This document shows positions 34,147 through 42,645 of a DNA stretch of 42,645 nt, piece after piece. The notes beneath the pieces were generated by a model. That model had not been told where the DNA came from and did not search any database. It worked only from the letters and a program-made list of their open reading frames with translations. Both the position numbers and the translations under genes were made by a program. The stretch is from Nitrospira sp. (GTDB taxonomy: Bacteria > Nitrospirota > Thermodesulfovibrionia > UBA6902), in assembly GCA_016784355.1 (NCBI GenBank), contig JADHUV010000020.1, positions 1-42,645 of the forward strand. Reading direction: 5' to 3'. Position 1 is the first letter of the stretch; each line of letters starts with the position of its first letter.

Positions 34147-36321
34147 ATGGACTATTATGCACATTCCGAAAATAGACATGATAAGAAACATACATTATCA
34201 ACTCACCTGCACAAAACTGCGAAACTTGCAGAATCATTTGCCTGCAAAGAAAGCTATAAGAAAATTTTCAAAATTACTGGTCTTCTGCATGATCTAGGCA
34301 AATATCAACCAGACTTCCAGACATACCTTGCTAATGGAGGTGTGCGCGGCAGTGTTCCTCATGCGTCTTGGGGTGCTGGATATGCAAGACTGCTCAGACT
34401 TCTTGAAGCTTCAATTGTAATTGATGGCCACCATAAAGGTATGCCTGATGCTTCTGCATGGCGAAGTGATACTGAACCATTCAAGAGAGGGGATGTGCTA
34501 GAATTTCAGGACATTATAAATGCCTTTCTAAAAGATGCAGAAATTACCGAAACAGATATTAACAATTTAGAATTACCGTTATTTACGGACCTTTCACAAC
34601 GTGAAGTCTTTATCAGATACCTTTTTAGCGCTTTAACCGATAGCGACTGGCTTTCTACAGAAGAGCATTTTGATGAAGATAAATTTAATGTGCGCATCGG
34701 CGATGCTTTGCCTGTAGAAATAATGATAGACAAATTAGAGGATGAATTCTTAAAGAGATCCAAAGTTGGCGAAATTAACATACTTAGGAATATTGCCCGT
34801 GATCAGGTTGTCAATAATGCTGATATGCCGTGTGGAATTTATTCATTAGCCCTTCCAACCGGCATGGGCAAGACCCTTACATCATTAACTTGGGCTTTGA
34901 GGCATGCGAAGAAGCATGAGTTGAAACGAATAATAATTGTCCTTCCCTATATAAACATCATAGACCAGACAGCGCAGACTCTGAAAGATATATTTGGGGA
35001 AGAATGGGTTTTAGAACATCATTCAAATTACAATGAGGATAACTCCGGAAATGGCGAAGAGTCGGAAAGTTGTACTCCTCTAAAGAAACGCAGAGAACTG
35101 GCGTGTGAAAACTGGGATTATCCTATTGTTGTTACGACAACTGTACAGTTTTTTGAATCACTATTCAGCAATAGGGCATCTAAATGCCGCAAGGTACATA
35201 ACATAGCGGAATCTGTAGTTATATTTGATGAAGTTCAGACACTGCCTAAAGATGTGATATTGCCTACACTGACAATGCTTAAAGATGTTCAGCAGGTCAT
35301 GAAAACATCGTTTCTGTTTTGCACGGCAACACAACCAGCTTTTGAAAAAAGACCGGGTTTTAACGGCATAGATAATATTCTCCCTTTGATTAATGACGTT
35401 ACCGCCCTTTATGAGAAAACAAAGCGAGTGGAGTACTGTCTGCTGAATGATTTAACTCCAATAGATAACAGTATACTGCTTGAGTCAGTAATGAAAACCG
35501 GACATTCAGCGCTCGTAATATTTAATACAAAAAAGGCTGCACTTGAGTTTTATAGTATAGTTCAGGATCTTGGAGCGTGGGAAAAGAAGTACCATCTTTC
35601 AACATCAATGTGTCCTGCTCACAGAAAGGGGGTAATTAAAGATATCAGGGATGATCTCGATGGAAAGAGGAGCATCCTGGTCGTCTCTACGCAGCTTATT
35701 GAAGCTGGAGTTGACTTTGACTTTCCTGTAGTATTTCGAGCAATGGCCCCGCTTGAATCTATCATTCAATCTGCAGGACGCTGTAATCGAGAAGGGAAAT
35801 TGGGTGAAATGGGCGGGCGTGTCTTCTTGTTTAAATTGCAGGATAGCAGTATGCCTGATAAAACTTATGCAGCATGCGCCAGTCATGCAGAAGAATTTAT
35901 CAAACAGGACATCAACAGGTTGCACGACCACAACATATTTAATGAGTACTATGCACAGGTAATACAATTATATGTTGATCCTGACAGGTTCAATATCAAT
36001 GAAGTTCGTAATAAGTTCAATTACAAAACAGTGAATGATAGTTACCGAATTATAGATAGCACTGCTGAAGGCTTGTATATGTACAATTACAACGAAGAAA
36101 GCCGACAGTTATTCCATTCGCTTGAGTACAAGGAATTTCTGTCTAAAGATGATTATAGAAAAATGCAGGCATATACCGTACAGGCATACAAACATTTTAT
36201 TTTAAAAAACAGCGGAATGTGTAAAACAATGCCTCAGGGTTTTATGGTGTGGTATGGCAATTATGATACTAAAACAGGTATTTCATTAACCCCGATTGAG
36301 GCTGATAAATTAGTCGTTTAA
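34147..36321 (+). CDS. cas3: CRISPR-associated nuclease-helicase Cas3 (type I-C)
   Basis: Cas3 is recruited to DNA bound by the type I Cascade and degrades it. The 724-residue protein joins an N-terminal HD nuclease to a superfamily 2 helicase, the usual I-C form. HD residues: H20 and H22, LLHDLGKYQPDF with H48-D49, HASWGAG near 107 and DGHHKG near 127. Helicase motifs: LPTGMGKT (Walker A, about 236-243), VIFDEVQTLP (DEAD-box position, DEVQ, near 361), FLFCTATQPAF (motif III) and STQLIEAGVDFDFP with SAGRCNREG (motifs V and VI, near 515-545). All key residues are present, so it should be active. It heads the cas operon, 9 bases after the Bro-N gene. Confidence 0.97.
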   Translation: MDYYAHSENRHDKKHTLSTHLHKTAKLAESFACKESYKKIFKITGLLHDLGKYQPDFQTYLANGGVRGSVPHASWGAGYARLLRLLEASIVIDGHHKGMPDASAWRSDTEPFKRGDVLEFQDIINAFLKDAEITETDINNLELPLFTDLSQREVFIRYLFSALTDSDWLSTEEHFDEDKFNVRIGDALPVEIMIDKLEDEFLKRSKVGEINILRNIARDQVVNNADMPCGIYSLALPTGMGKTLTSLTWALRHAKKHELKRIIIVLPYINIIDQTAQTLKDIFGEEWVLEHHSNYNEDNSGNGEESESCTPLKKRRELACENWDYPIVVTTTVQFFESLFSNRASKCRKVHNIAESVVIFDEVQTLPKDVILPTLTMLKDVQQVMKTSFLFCTATQPAFEKRPGFNGIDNILPLINDVTALYEKTKRVEYCLLNDLTPIDNSILLESVMKTGHSALVIFNTKKAALEFYSIVQDLGAWEKKYHLSTSMCPAHRKGVIKDIRDDLDGKRSILVVSTQLIEAGVDFDFPVVFRAMAPLESIIQSAGRCNREGKLGEMGGRVFLFKLQDSSMPDKTYAACASHAEEFIKQDINRLHDHNIFNEYYAQVIQLYVDPDRFNINEVRNKFNYKTVNDSYRIIDSTAEGLYMYNYNEESRQLFHSLEYKEFLSKDDYRKMQAYTVQAYKHFILKNSGMCKTMPQGFMVWYGNYDTKTGISLTPIEADKLVV

Positions 36322-36334
36322 TAAGGAGGTATAT

Positions 36335-37066
36335 ATGCTCGATGACCGAATAGTAAGAGTCAAAGTAACAGGCAGATTTGCTTGCTTTACCAGGCCGGAT
36401 CTTAAAGTTGAGCGCATGACTTATCCATGCATGACCCCATCCGCAGCGCGCGGCATCCTTGACTCAATTTTGTGGAAGCCGGAATTTCAGTGGTATGTGA
36501 GACGAATATTAGTCTTGAACCCGGTCAAATTCACTACGATAAAACGTAATGAGATTAATTCAAAACAAGGACGCAGTCCTATCGTGATTGAAGCAAAGCG
36601 AACTCAACGTAACAGCGTTGTCTTAAAGGATGTTGCCTATATCATTGAAGCGTCAATATATCAGAAGGAGAGGACTGATAAAAACAGACCTGAAAAATAC
36701 ATTGGAATGACTACAGGTAAAGAGGGAATGTTCCCGCGCCGTGTTAAGAAAGGGCAATGCTGGCGACGGCCGTATCTTGGGACACGTGAATTTGCCGCAG
36801 AGTTTATGGAGCCAGACGGGACGGAGCAAGTTATAAAAGAAATCATTCCGATTGGTAGCATGCTATTTGATATGTTTTACGATGCAAATGGAAAACCTCA
36901 ACCGCTTTTCTTTCATGATGTTGCCATACGCAATGGTGTGCTGGATTGCGAAGTTCCCGAGAATGACAAAATGATGCAGTCCAGTCATATTCAGCTGCCA
37001 ATAGACAGCGAACTATCTGCCTCAGTATACGAGTTTAATCAGCGGGAAGAGGAGGCGGCATCATGA
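36335..37066 (+). CDS. cas5c: Cas5c (Cas5d), type I-C crRNA-processing subunit
   Basis: In type I-C systems, which lack Cas6, Cas5c cuts the pre-crRNA within the repeats and stays on the crRNA 5' handle. The 243-residue protein begins VRVKVTGRFACFTRPDLKVE, then RMTYPCMTPSAARGILDSIL (about 28-47), the typical Cas5d N-terminal segment. RNEINSKQGR and KDVAYIIEASIY follow. AAGGAGG precedes the ATG by 6 bases. It overlaps cas8c by 4 bases. Confidence 0.96.
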   Translation: MLDDRIVRVKVTGRFACFTRPDLKVERMTYPCMTPSAARGILDSILWKPEFQWYVRRILVLNPVKFTTIKRNEINSKQGRSPIVIEAKRTQRNSVVLKDVAYIIEASIYQKERTDKNRPEKYIGMTTGKEGMFPRRVKKGQCWRRPYLGTREFAAEFMEPDGTEQVIKEIIPIGSMLFDMFYDANGKPQPLFFHDVAIRNGVLDCEVPENDKMMQSSHIQLPIDSELSASVYEFNQREEEAAS

Positions 37067-38844
37067 TTAAAGAATTGAGTGAGTTTGGGAAAACTATTCG
37101 TGGACAGAACCCGCAACAAGAATGGATGCACAATGCCTTGAAGGAAGAACCAATTTCGATGGAGCTCGTTATAAGAGAAGATGGCAGTTTTTATAAATTT
37201 GAATTATTTGAAAAGAAAATGACTATTGCGGAAGCGATAAACGCGAAAAAAGGGAAAGCCAGGTTATTACTTGACAAGGCAGAAGAGATTCTATGCTATG
37301 GCGACAATAAATCAAAAAAGAAACACGAATTGTTTTTGTCAAAATTAGAACCTTATAAAGCGCTGGTCGACATGGCCCCGGTTTTAGCATTTTATGGTCA
37401 GAATAAAAGTGATGGTGTAGAAAAAGCATTGGAAGAATTTGAAATCGCCATCCCTGATGAGAAAAACCGAACAGGGAATATTGGATTTCGCATTCAGGGA
37501 TGTAGTGAAAGGATTCACGAAAAAACAGCGATAAGACAGGCAATAATTGATATATACGAAACAGCTCAGAAGAAACTATTACTAAAGAATCAAAAGCAAT
37601 GTTCGCTCTGTGGTAAAAGTGATTATCCTGTTGAAGATATTCCTCACGGCATGGTTAAAAAAGTGCCTGAAGGACAGTCAAGTGGGTGTGCATTAGTTTC
37701 ATACAATGAAAATGCTTTTGAGTCATATGAGCTGAAAGGGAATAATAATTCTTCAATTTGCACAAATTGTGCCAAAGCTTATGTTGAGGGACTCAATACT
37801 CTGTTGTCATCGGGGAATGAGATTGTGGTCAAGAGTACGACGGGGAAAGAGAAAAAGGTTTTTCGGTATAGCAACCGGAAGAATTTTGGAAAAGATACGG
37901 CTATGGTTTTTTGGACACGCAAGAATAGTAAATTACCAGAAATTGACCAGCTTGAAGCTCCTGATCCTGATGATGTTGCAAGATTAATCGAATCAGTAAC
38001 ATCAGGTACTGAAAGAGATAGCAGATATCATGAGCCGGACCAGTTCTATTCATGTACGCTTTCTGGTTCTGCGGCGCGTATAGCGGTGCGGGACTGGATA
38101 GAAACTAGCCTTTTAGATTTCCGCAAGGCTATAGCAAAATGGTTTCAGGATATAGCAATTGATGAATACAATGGAGATTTAAAGAAAACCAAAATACATT
38201 ATGCGCGGCTGTATGATCTGGCAAGGAGCTGCCAGAGAACAAATGAGGATGGTAAGACTGACAAACAGGATGCATCGTTAGCGAGAGTGGCTATGTTTTT
38301 GTGGAACGGAGCATTAAATAATACTACTCCGCCACTCTGGATATTAACAAAAGTACTCCAGAGGGCGCGTTTGGACAAGTATGGCGTTACCGCTGACAGG
38401 GCGGCATTGATAAAACTTATATTAAATCGACATAACAAAGGGGGTGAGTTTATGATTTCTGAAAAGATTGAAGAGGGCAGCAGACCGACAGCGTATATTT
38501 GCGGACAAATATTTGCCAAAGTAGAAAGCATTCAGTATGCCGCTTTAAAAGACCTGAATGCAGGAATAAGGGAAAGGTATTTTACATATGCAATGACTTT
38601 GCCTGCATCTGCATTTGGACGGATATTTGACCTGAATTCAAAACACTTCACAAAGCTAAAGAGTGAGAAACCAGGGCTTGCTATCACTCTGGACAAGGAA
38701 CTTCAGGAGTTATGCAAGGATGTTGACATTAACAGTTTTCCGGCTACGTTTTCATTAGAGCAAAAGGGCCAGTTCGCTATCGGATATTACCAACAGAAAC
38801 AAAAACAGTTCAAATCATCAAAAAATAAAACAGAGGAGGAATAA
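37063..38844 (+). CDS. cas8c: Cas8c (Csd1), type I-C Cascade large subunit
   Basis: Cas8c is the large subunit that recognises the PAM and opens target DNA. The 593-residue protein matches the Csd1 length. A zinc-ribbon-like pair is visible: QCSLCGKSDYPV near 184-195 and ICTNCAKAYVEGL near 234-246. Other recognisable segments are VFWTRKNSKLPE near 286 and YAMTLPASAFGRIFDLNSKH near 507-526. It starts in an ATGA overlap with cas5c and ends one base before cas7c. Confidence 0.95.
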   Translation: MIKELSEFGKTIRGQNPQQEWMHNALKEEPISMELVIREDGSFYKFELFEKKMTIAEAINAKKGKARLLLDKAEEILCYGDNKSKKKHELFLSKLEPYKALVDMAPVLAFYGQNKSDGVEKALEEFEIAIPDEKNRTGNIGFRIQGCSERIHEKTAIRQAIIDIYETAQKKLLLKNQKQCSLCGKSDYPVEDIPHGMVKKVPEGQSSGCALVSYNENAFESYELKGNNNSSICTNCAKAYVEGLNTLLSSGNEIVVKSTTGKEKKVFRYSNRKNFGKDTAMVFWTRKNSKLPEIDQLEAPDPDDVARLIESVTSGTERDSRYHEPDQFYSCTLSGSAARIAVRDWIETSLLDFRKAIAKWFQDIAIDEYNGDLKKTKIHYARLYDLARSCQRTNEDGKTDKQDASLARVAMFLWNGALNNTTPPLWILTKVLQRARLDKYGVTADRAALIKLILNRHNKGGEFMISEKIEEGSRPTAYICGQIFAKVESIQYAALKDLNAGIRERYFTYAMTLPASAFGRIFDLNSKHFTKLKSEKPGLAITLDKELQELCKDVDINSFPATFSLEQKGQFAIGYYQQKQKQFKSSKNKTEEE

Positions 38845-38845
38845 C

Positions 38846-39697
38846 ATGAGTGAAGCAATAAAGAATCGGTATGATTTTGTATTTCTGTTTGATGTGAAAG
38901 ATGGCAATCCAAACGGTGACCCGGATCAGGTGAACCTGCCGAGAGCAGATGCTGAGGACCAGCACGGACTTGTAACTGACGTTTGTATCAAGAGGAAAGT
39001 CAGGAACTATGTCATGTTAGAAAAAGAACTTAAGCCACCTTATGACATATTTATCAGGGAAGGACAGGTGTTAAATAAGATTATTGATTCTGCCAAGGGT
39101 GATGATATTCACAATAGGCAAACCGCTTTATGTGGATCGTACTTTGACATAAGGACGTTTGGAGCTGTGTTATCGACTGGAGATAAAGGTGCCGGAACTA
39201 TCCGTGGGCCAGTGCAGTTTACATTTTCGCGTTCAGAGGATCGGATATACCAGGCAGAACATTCAATAACAAGGTGCGCTGTTACAACCGAAGCAGATGC
39301 CAAGAAACAGGAAAAAAGAGAACATGCATCAACATTTGGTCGTAAAGCTACAGTACCGTATGCACTGTACCGTATGCATGGTTTTGTTTCTGTGGTTGAT
39401 GCAAGAAAAACTGGTTTTTCTGAAGATGATTTGAAACTCCTCTGGAAATCTCTAGTGAATGCATTTGAGAATGATCGGGCTGCTGCACGAGGAGAAATGA
39501 ATCCGAGAAAATTGGTTATCTTTAAACATGAGAGTCACCTGGGCAATGACCTGTCCGGCAGGTTGTTTGACCGTGTTACAGTAGCTAAGAATGGTGATTT
39601 GCCAAGAAAGTTTGATGATTATAGGGTTGCTGTTAATAGAGATAATCTTCCATCGGGCATTGAAGTTAATGAGTGGCCGGAAAACAATGTGTTTTAA
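38846..39697 (+). CDS. cas7c: Cas7c (Csd2), type I-C Cascade backbone
   Basis: Cas7c forms the helical backbone that holds the crRNA spacer. The 283-residue protein begins YDFVFLFDVKDGNPNGDPDQ (about 9-28), the RRM-like N-terminal strand and loop of Csd2, then VNLPRADAEDQHGLVTDVCI. FGAVLSTGDKGAGTIRGPVQ (about 105-124) and FGRKATVPYALYRMHGFVS follow. A strong GAGGAGG site overlaps the cas8c end. In canonical I-C loci cas4 follows directly; here another gene intervenes. Confidence 0.96.
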   Translation: MSEAIKNRYDFVFLFDVKDGNPNGDPDQVNLPRADAEDQHGLVTDVCIKRKVRNYVMLEKELKPPYDIFIREGQVLNKIIDSAKGDDIHNRQTALCGSYFDIRTFGAVLSTGDKGAGTIRGPVQFTFSRSEDRIYQAEHSITRCAVTTEADAKKQEKREHASTFGRKATVPYALYRMHGFVSVVDARKTGFSEDDLKLLWKSLVNAFENDRAAARGEMNPRKLVIFKHESHLGNDLSGRLFDRVTVAKNGDLPRKFDDYRVAVNRDNLPSGIEVNEWPENNVF

Positions 39698-39708
39698 GGG
39701 GAATTTCA

Positions 39709-40275
39709 GTGACTGACAACAAAACTCCAAAAATCATCCCCCCACACGGGGGATACCAGGATCTCCAGTCCTACAAAATGTCGGAGATCGTCTATGACGC
39801 GACAGTTGTATTCTGCAACCGCTTCATCAACATCCGCTCCCGTACCCATGACCAGATGGTTCAGGCGGCACGAAGCGGGAAGCAGAATATTGCTGAGGGT
39901 AGTATGGCATCCGGCACATCCAGGAAGTTCGAGATGAAGCTCGTCAGTGTGGCGCGGGCCAGCCTTGAGGAGGTGCTTCTGGACTTTACAGACTATCTGA
40001 GGCAGAAGGATCTTCCCCTTTGGACAAAGGAACATCCAAAAGCAGAAGAAGTCAGGAAACTCTGTTACCAACAGAATAGGTCCTATAAGACTTATAAGCC
40101 CTATTTAGAAGAGTCGCCACCAGAGGTGGCGGCTAACACCATGGTCTGTCTTATCCATCAGACAAACTATCTGCTGGATAAACAGCTAAGATCTCTGGAG
40201 CAGGCTTTTCTGAAGGATGGCGGGTTTACAGAGAGGCTGTACCAGGCGCGATCACAATCGCGCAAAAGGAAATAG
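39709..40275 (+). CDS. Four-helix-bundle protein with suffix domain, inserted in the cas operon
   Basis: This is a 188-residue protein of the S23/four-helix-bundle family. The helical core (about 14-105) holds SYKMSEIVYDATVVFCNRFI, then DQMVQAARSGKQNIAEGSMA and VARASLEEVLLDFTDYLRQK, the classic family segments. A linker reading NRSYKTYKPY (about 123-132) is made by 9-bp degenerate repeats. The C-terminal suffix (MVCLIHQTNYLLDKQLRSLE and on) is typical of the longer subfamily. Start is GTG at 39709, with AAGGGG 7 bases upstream; an in-frame ATG at 39673 lies inside cas7c. Third positions look more GC-rich than in the flanking cas genes, hinting at separate origin. Members often form pentamers and bind nucleic acid, but no role in CRISPR is established to my knowledge. 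Confidence 0.85.
   Translation: MTDNKTPKIIPPHGGYQDLQSYKMSEIVYDATVVFCNRFINIRSRTHDQMVQAARSGKQNIAEGSMASGTSRKFEMKLVSVARASLEEVLLDFTDYLRQKDLPLWTKEHPKAEEVRKLCYQQNRSYKTYKPYLEESPPEVAANTMVCLIHQTNYLLDKQLRSLEQAFLKDGGFTERLYQARSQSRKRK
40075..40104 (+). repeat. 30-bp repeat copy A (9-bp degenerate units) in the four-helix gene
   Basis: The copy is made of AATAGGTCC, TATAAGACT, TATAAGCCC and TAT. It encodes the linker NRSYKTYKPY between the helical core and the suffix domain. It matches copy B (40271-40300) at 27 of 30 bases. Confidence 0.8.
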
Positions 40276-40300
40276 GTCTTATATGACTTATAGGCCCTAT
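40271..40300 (+). repeat. 30-bp repeat copy B, spanning the four-helix stop and the cas4 start
   Basis: The copy is made of AATAGGTCT, TATATGACT, TATAGGCCC and TAT. Its first unit supplies the TAG stop of the four-helix gene and its second unit the ATG of cas4. Read in the cas4 frame it spells NRSYMTYRPY, the same peptide and phase as copy A apart from two residues. Confidence 0.8.
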
Positions 40301-40936
40301 AACGAGGAAGACTTAATTCCGCTTTCAGCTCTACAGCACCTCCTGTTCTGTGAGCGGCAATGTGCTCTCATCCATATTGAACAGGCCTGGGCTGAAAATA
40401 TGCTGACTGCTGAAGGAAAAATCATGCATGAACGCGTGGACTCATCCAGTTCTGAATCTAGGGGAAAGATTCGCATTGAGTCCAGTGTACCCTTACGATC
40501 ACTGCGACTTGGGCTTGTCGGCAAGGCTGATATAGTTGAGTTTCATAAAAGAGATAGTCAATGGCATCCTTTTCCGGTGGAATACAAACGTGGGGCGCCC
40601 AAGATCAATAACTGTGATAAAGTTCAGCTATGTGCTCAGGCTATCTGCCTGGAAGAGATGCTTAATGTATCCATTACCAGTGGTGCTCTATTCTACGGCA
40701 GTACAAGGAGGCGTGAGGATGTTGACTTCAATCAGTCACTAAGATCTGAAACTGAAGAAGCAGCACTCAGGGTGCATGAACTTATAGAAGGTGGGATAAC
40801 TCCTGAACCAGTTAAAGGTAAACACTGCAAGAGCTGCTCATTGGTTGAAATATGCATGCCCGATGTTTGCGGAATTAGCGGGAAGGTTAGTCAATATTTA
40901 AACCGGATTGTTAATGATCTCGAGGCAGGCTCATAG
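40283..40936 (+). CDS. cas4: Cas4 exonuclease of spacer acquisition (type I-C)
   Basis: Cas4 is a RecB-like iron-sulfur nuclease that trims prespacers and sets PAM-dependent orientation with Cas1. From ATG 40283 it has 217 residues. The family start is IPLSALQHLLFCERQCALIH with the first cluster Cys at residue 23. The nuclease residues are VGKADIVE (Asp), FPVEYKRGA (Glu-x-Lys) and VQLCAQAICLEEM (Gln motif). The C-terminal cluster ligands are in GKHCKSCSLVEICMPDVC. An upstream in-frame ATG at 40217 would add 22 residues from inside the four-helix gene and is unlikely. Residues 1-6 (MTYRPY) come from repeat copy B. A weak AAAGGA is 12 bases upstream. Confidence 0.95.
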   Translation: MTYRPYNEEDLIPLSALQHLLFCERQCALIHIEQAWAENMLTAEGKIMHERVDSSSSESRGKIRIESSVPLRSLRLGLVGKADIVEFHKRDSQWHPFPVEYKRGAPKINNCDKVQLCAQAICLEEMLNVSITSGALFYGSTRRREDVDFNQSLRSETEEAALRVHELIEGGITPEPVKGKHCKSCSLVEICMPDVCGISGKVSQYLNRIVNDLEAGS

Positions 40937-40949
40937 GGGGCATACTTAA

Positions 40950-41981
40950 ATGAAAAAACATTTCAATACATTGTTCGTTACGACTGCCGGAGCTTATCTA
41001 TCAAAAGAAGGCGAAACTGTTGTTGTAAAAGTTGATGGAGATATTCGTCTCCGTATTCCTATACATACAATCGGCGGGATTGTCTGTTTTGGTCAAGTGA
41101 GCTGCAGTCCATTCTTAATGGGTTTTTGTTCCAAGAACAATGTTGCGGTGAGTTTTCTGAGTGAATATGGCCGCTTTCTGGCAAAGGTTCAAGGACCTGT
41201 CTCCGGCAATGTTCTACTTAGAAGAGAGCAGTACAGAAAGGCAGATGATGATAATGCATCAGTAGCAATTGCCAAGTCAGTTTTAACAGGTAAACTGTTT
41301 AATGCCCGGACAGTATTGAAGCGATTTGTGCGTGATCACTCTGACAAGCCCAATATAGATCTGGTAGAGAAAACGGCAAAACTGCTGGAGTCATCTTTAA
41401 GACGTTTACAGTCAGAATCATCTCTTGATATATTGCGCGGGATTGAAGGTGATGCTGCCCATATTTATTTCAGTGTATTTGATCATCTGATAACCTCGCA
41501 AAAGGAACATTTCTTTTTTAAGGATCGCAATCGACGCCCTCCATTAGACAGAGTAAACTGCCTGCTGTCGTTCATATATACAATAGTAATGCACGATGTC
41601 CGCTCTGCACTTGAGACTGTTGGCCTTGACCCTGCGGTTGGTTATTTACACAGAGACAGGCCTGGACGCTATGGACTTGCACTGGACATGATGGAAGAGT
41701 TCAGACCTTTTTTGGCGGACAGGCTGGTTCTCTCGCTTGTTAATTTAGGCAAAGTGAATGGCAAAGGATTTGATGAAAAGGAAAATGGAGCTATCCTTAT
41801 GGATGATGATACAAGAAAAGAAGTTATTGTCTCATATCAAAACCGGAAGCAGGATGAGATAATGCATCCGTTCCTGAATGAGAAAGTGACCATTGGTCTG
41901 ATATTTCATATTCAGGCGCAGCTACTCGCGAGACATATTAGAGGAGACCTTGAGGCTTATCCACCATTCGTATGGAAGTGA
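40950..41981 (+). CDS. cas1: Cas1 integrase (type I-C)
   Basis: Cas1 is the metal-dependent integrase that inserts prespacers at the leader end. The 343-residue protein has the N-terminal beta domain (LFVTTAGAYLSKEGETVVVK, about 7-26) and a helical catalytic domain. Conserved acids and His are in RGIEGDAAHIYF (Glu near 169), GYLHRDRPGRYGLA (His near 234) and LDMMEEFRPFLADRLVLSLV (Asp near 246). AGGGGG lies before the ATG, and it follows cas4 by 13 bases. Confidence 0.98.
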   Translation: MKKHFNTLFVTTAGAYLSKEGETVVVKVDGDIRLRIPIHTIGGIVCFGQVSCSPFLMGFCSKNNVAVSFLSEYGRFLAKVQGPVSGNVLLRREQYRKADDDNASVAIAKSVLTGKLFNARTVLKRFVRDHSDKPNIDLVEKTAKLLESSLRRLQSESSLDILRGIEGDAAHIYFSVFDHLITSQKEHFFFKDRNRRPPLDRVNCLLSFIYTIVMHDVRSALETVGLDPAVGYLHRDRPGRYGLALDMMEEFRPFLADRLVLSLVNLGKVNGKGFDEKENGAILMDDDTRKEVIVSYQNRKQDEIMHPFLNEKVTIGLIFHIQAQLLARHIRGDLEAYPPFVWK

Positions 41982-41990
41982 GGGAGTGTT

Positions 41991-42281
41991 ATGTTTGTAT
42001 TAATTAGTTATGACGTGGCAACGAGTACCGAAACAGGCCAGAAGAGATTGCGGCGGGTAGCGCGCGCGTGCCTGGATTATGGGCAGAGAGTGCAATACTC
42101 AGTATTTGAATGTATTGTCGATCCTGCGCAATGGACTTTCTTGAAAGAACGCCTTATAAGTGAGATAGATGAAGAAAAAGATAGTTTACGGTTTTATTTC
42201 CTGGGTTCAAACTGGCAGAAAAAAGTAGAGCAGGTTGGCCTGAAGAAGGCACCTGATCAGGAAGGTCCGTTAATTATTTAA
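41991..42281 (+). CDS. cas2: Cas2, spacer-acquisition protein (type I-C)
   Basis: Cas2 dimers bridge two Cas1 dimers in the integration complex. The 96-residue ferredoxin-like protein begins [20 protein letters not shown] with the conserved Asp after the first strand, followed by [20 protein letters not shown], typical of the I-C branch. AGGGAG is 5 bases before the ATG. It ends the operon, 184 bases before the first CRISPR repeat. Confidence 0.98.
   Translation: MFVLISYDVATSTETGQKRLRRVARACLDYGQRVQYSVFECIVDPAQWTFLKERLISEIDEEKDSLRFYFLGSNWQKKVEQVGLKKAPDQEGPLII

Positions 42282-42645
<364 letters not shown>

Noticed and set aside
40217..40282. Upstream start of cas4 adding 22 residues
   Set aside because: No ribosome binding site, and the added residues come from inside the four-helix gene; the family N-terminus begins just after ATG 40283.

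Overview
The window comes from a Gram-negative, two-membrane bacterium of moderate to low GC. The evidence for this is MlaA, MreBCD, RodA, RseP, lipoprotein signals and many signal peptides. The mix of genes (def-fmt-PASTA-rpe, a rod-shape operon, uppS-cdsA-dxr-rseP, an aconitase of about 640 residues, sigma-54 style promoters, a type I-C CRISPR system) resembles Nitrospirota or Desulfobacterota. I cannot settle the phylum without a search.

Bases 1-10100 are mixed metabolism and envelope genes. A secreted protein is cut off at the left edge. It is followed by queF and an MscS channel on the minus strand, then the trehalose pair treZ-treY and an MlaA-like protein on the plus strand. After these come a 37-residue membrane peptide, and then an orphan substrate-binding lipoprotein with a coiled-coil membrane protein on the minus strand. 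Two intergenic regions each hold a sigma-54 -24/-12 element. Each element has two upstream dyads (TGTCAT-N-ATGRCA type) whose starts are exactly 23 bp apart, so the left-edge gene and the 37-residue peptide look co-regulated.

Bases 10230-32660 are a dense plus-strand core block. It runs def, fmt, a stand-alone PASTA protein, rpe and a TPR protein. Next is RDD-mreB-mreC-mreD-mrdA-rodA for cell shape. Then an FG-GAP-like exported protein heads uppS-cdsA-dxr-rseP-nudix, which covers isoprenoid carrier, phospholipid and envelope-stress functions. The block ends with aconitase and a LivJ-like lipoprotein directly coupled to a large hybrid histidine kinase.

Bases 32760-42645 are accessory DNA. They hold an exported HIRAN-domain protein, a Bro-N (DinD-like) protein and a complete type I-C CRISPR-Cas locus in the order cas3-cas5c-cas8c-cas7c-[four-helix-bundle gene]-cas4-cas1-cas2-leader-array. 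Two points stand out. The Bro-N stop codon lies in the ribosome binding site of cas3. A four-helix-bundle gene has been placed between cas7 and cas4, and a 30-bp repeat from inside it recurs at its 3' end, where it supplies both its stop codon and the cas4 start codon. The array begins with three 32-bp repeats and runs off the right edge.
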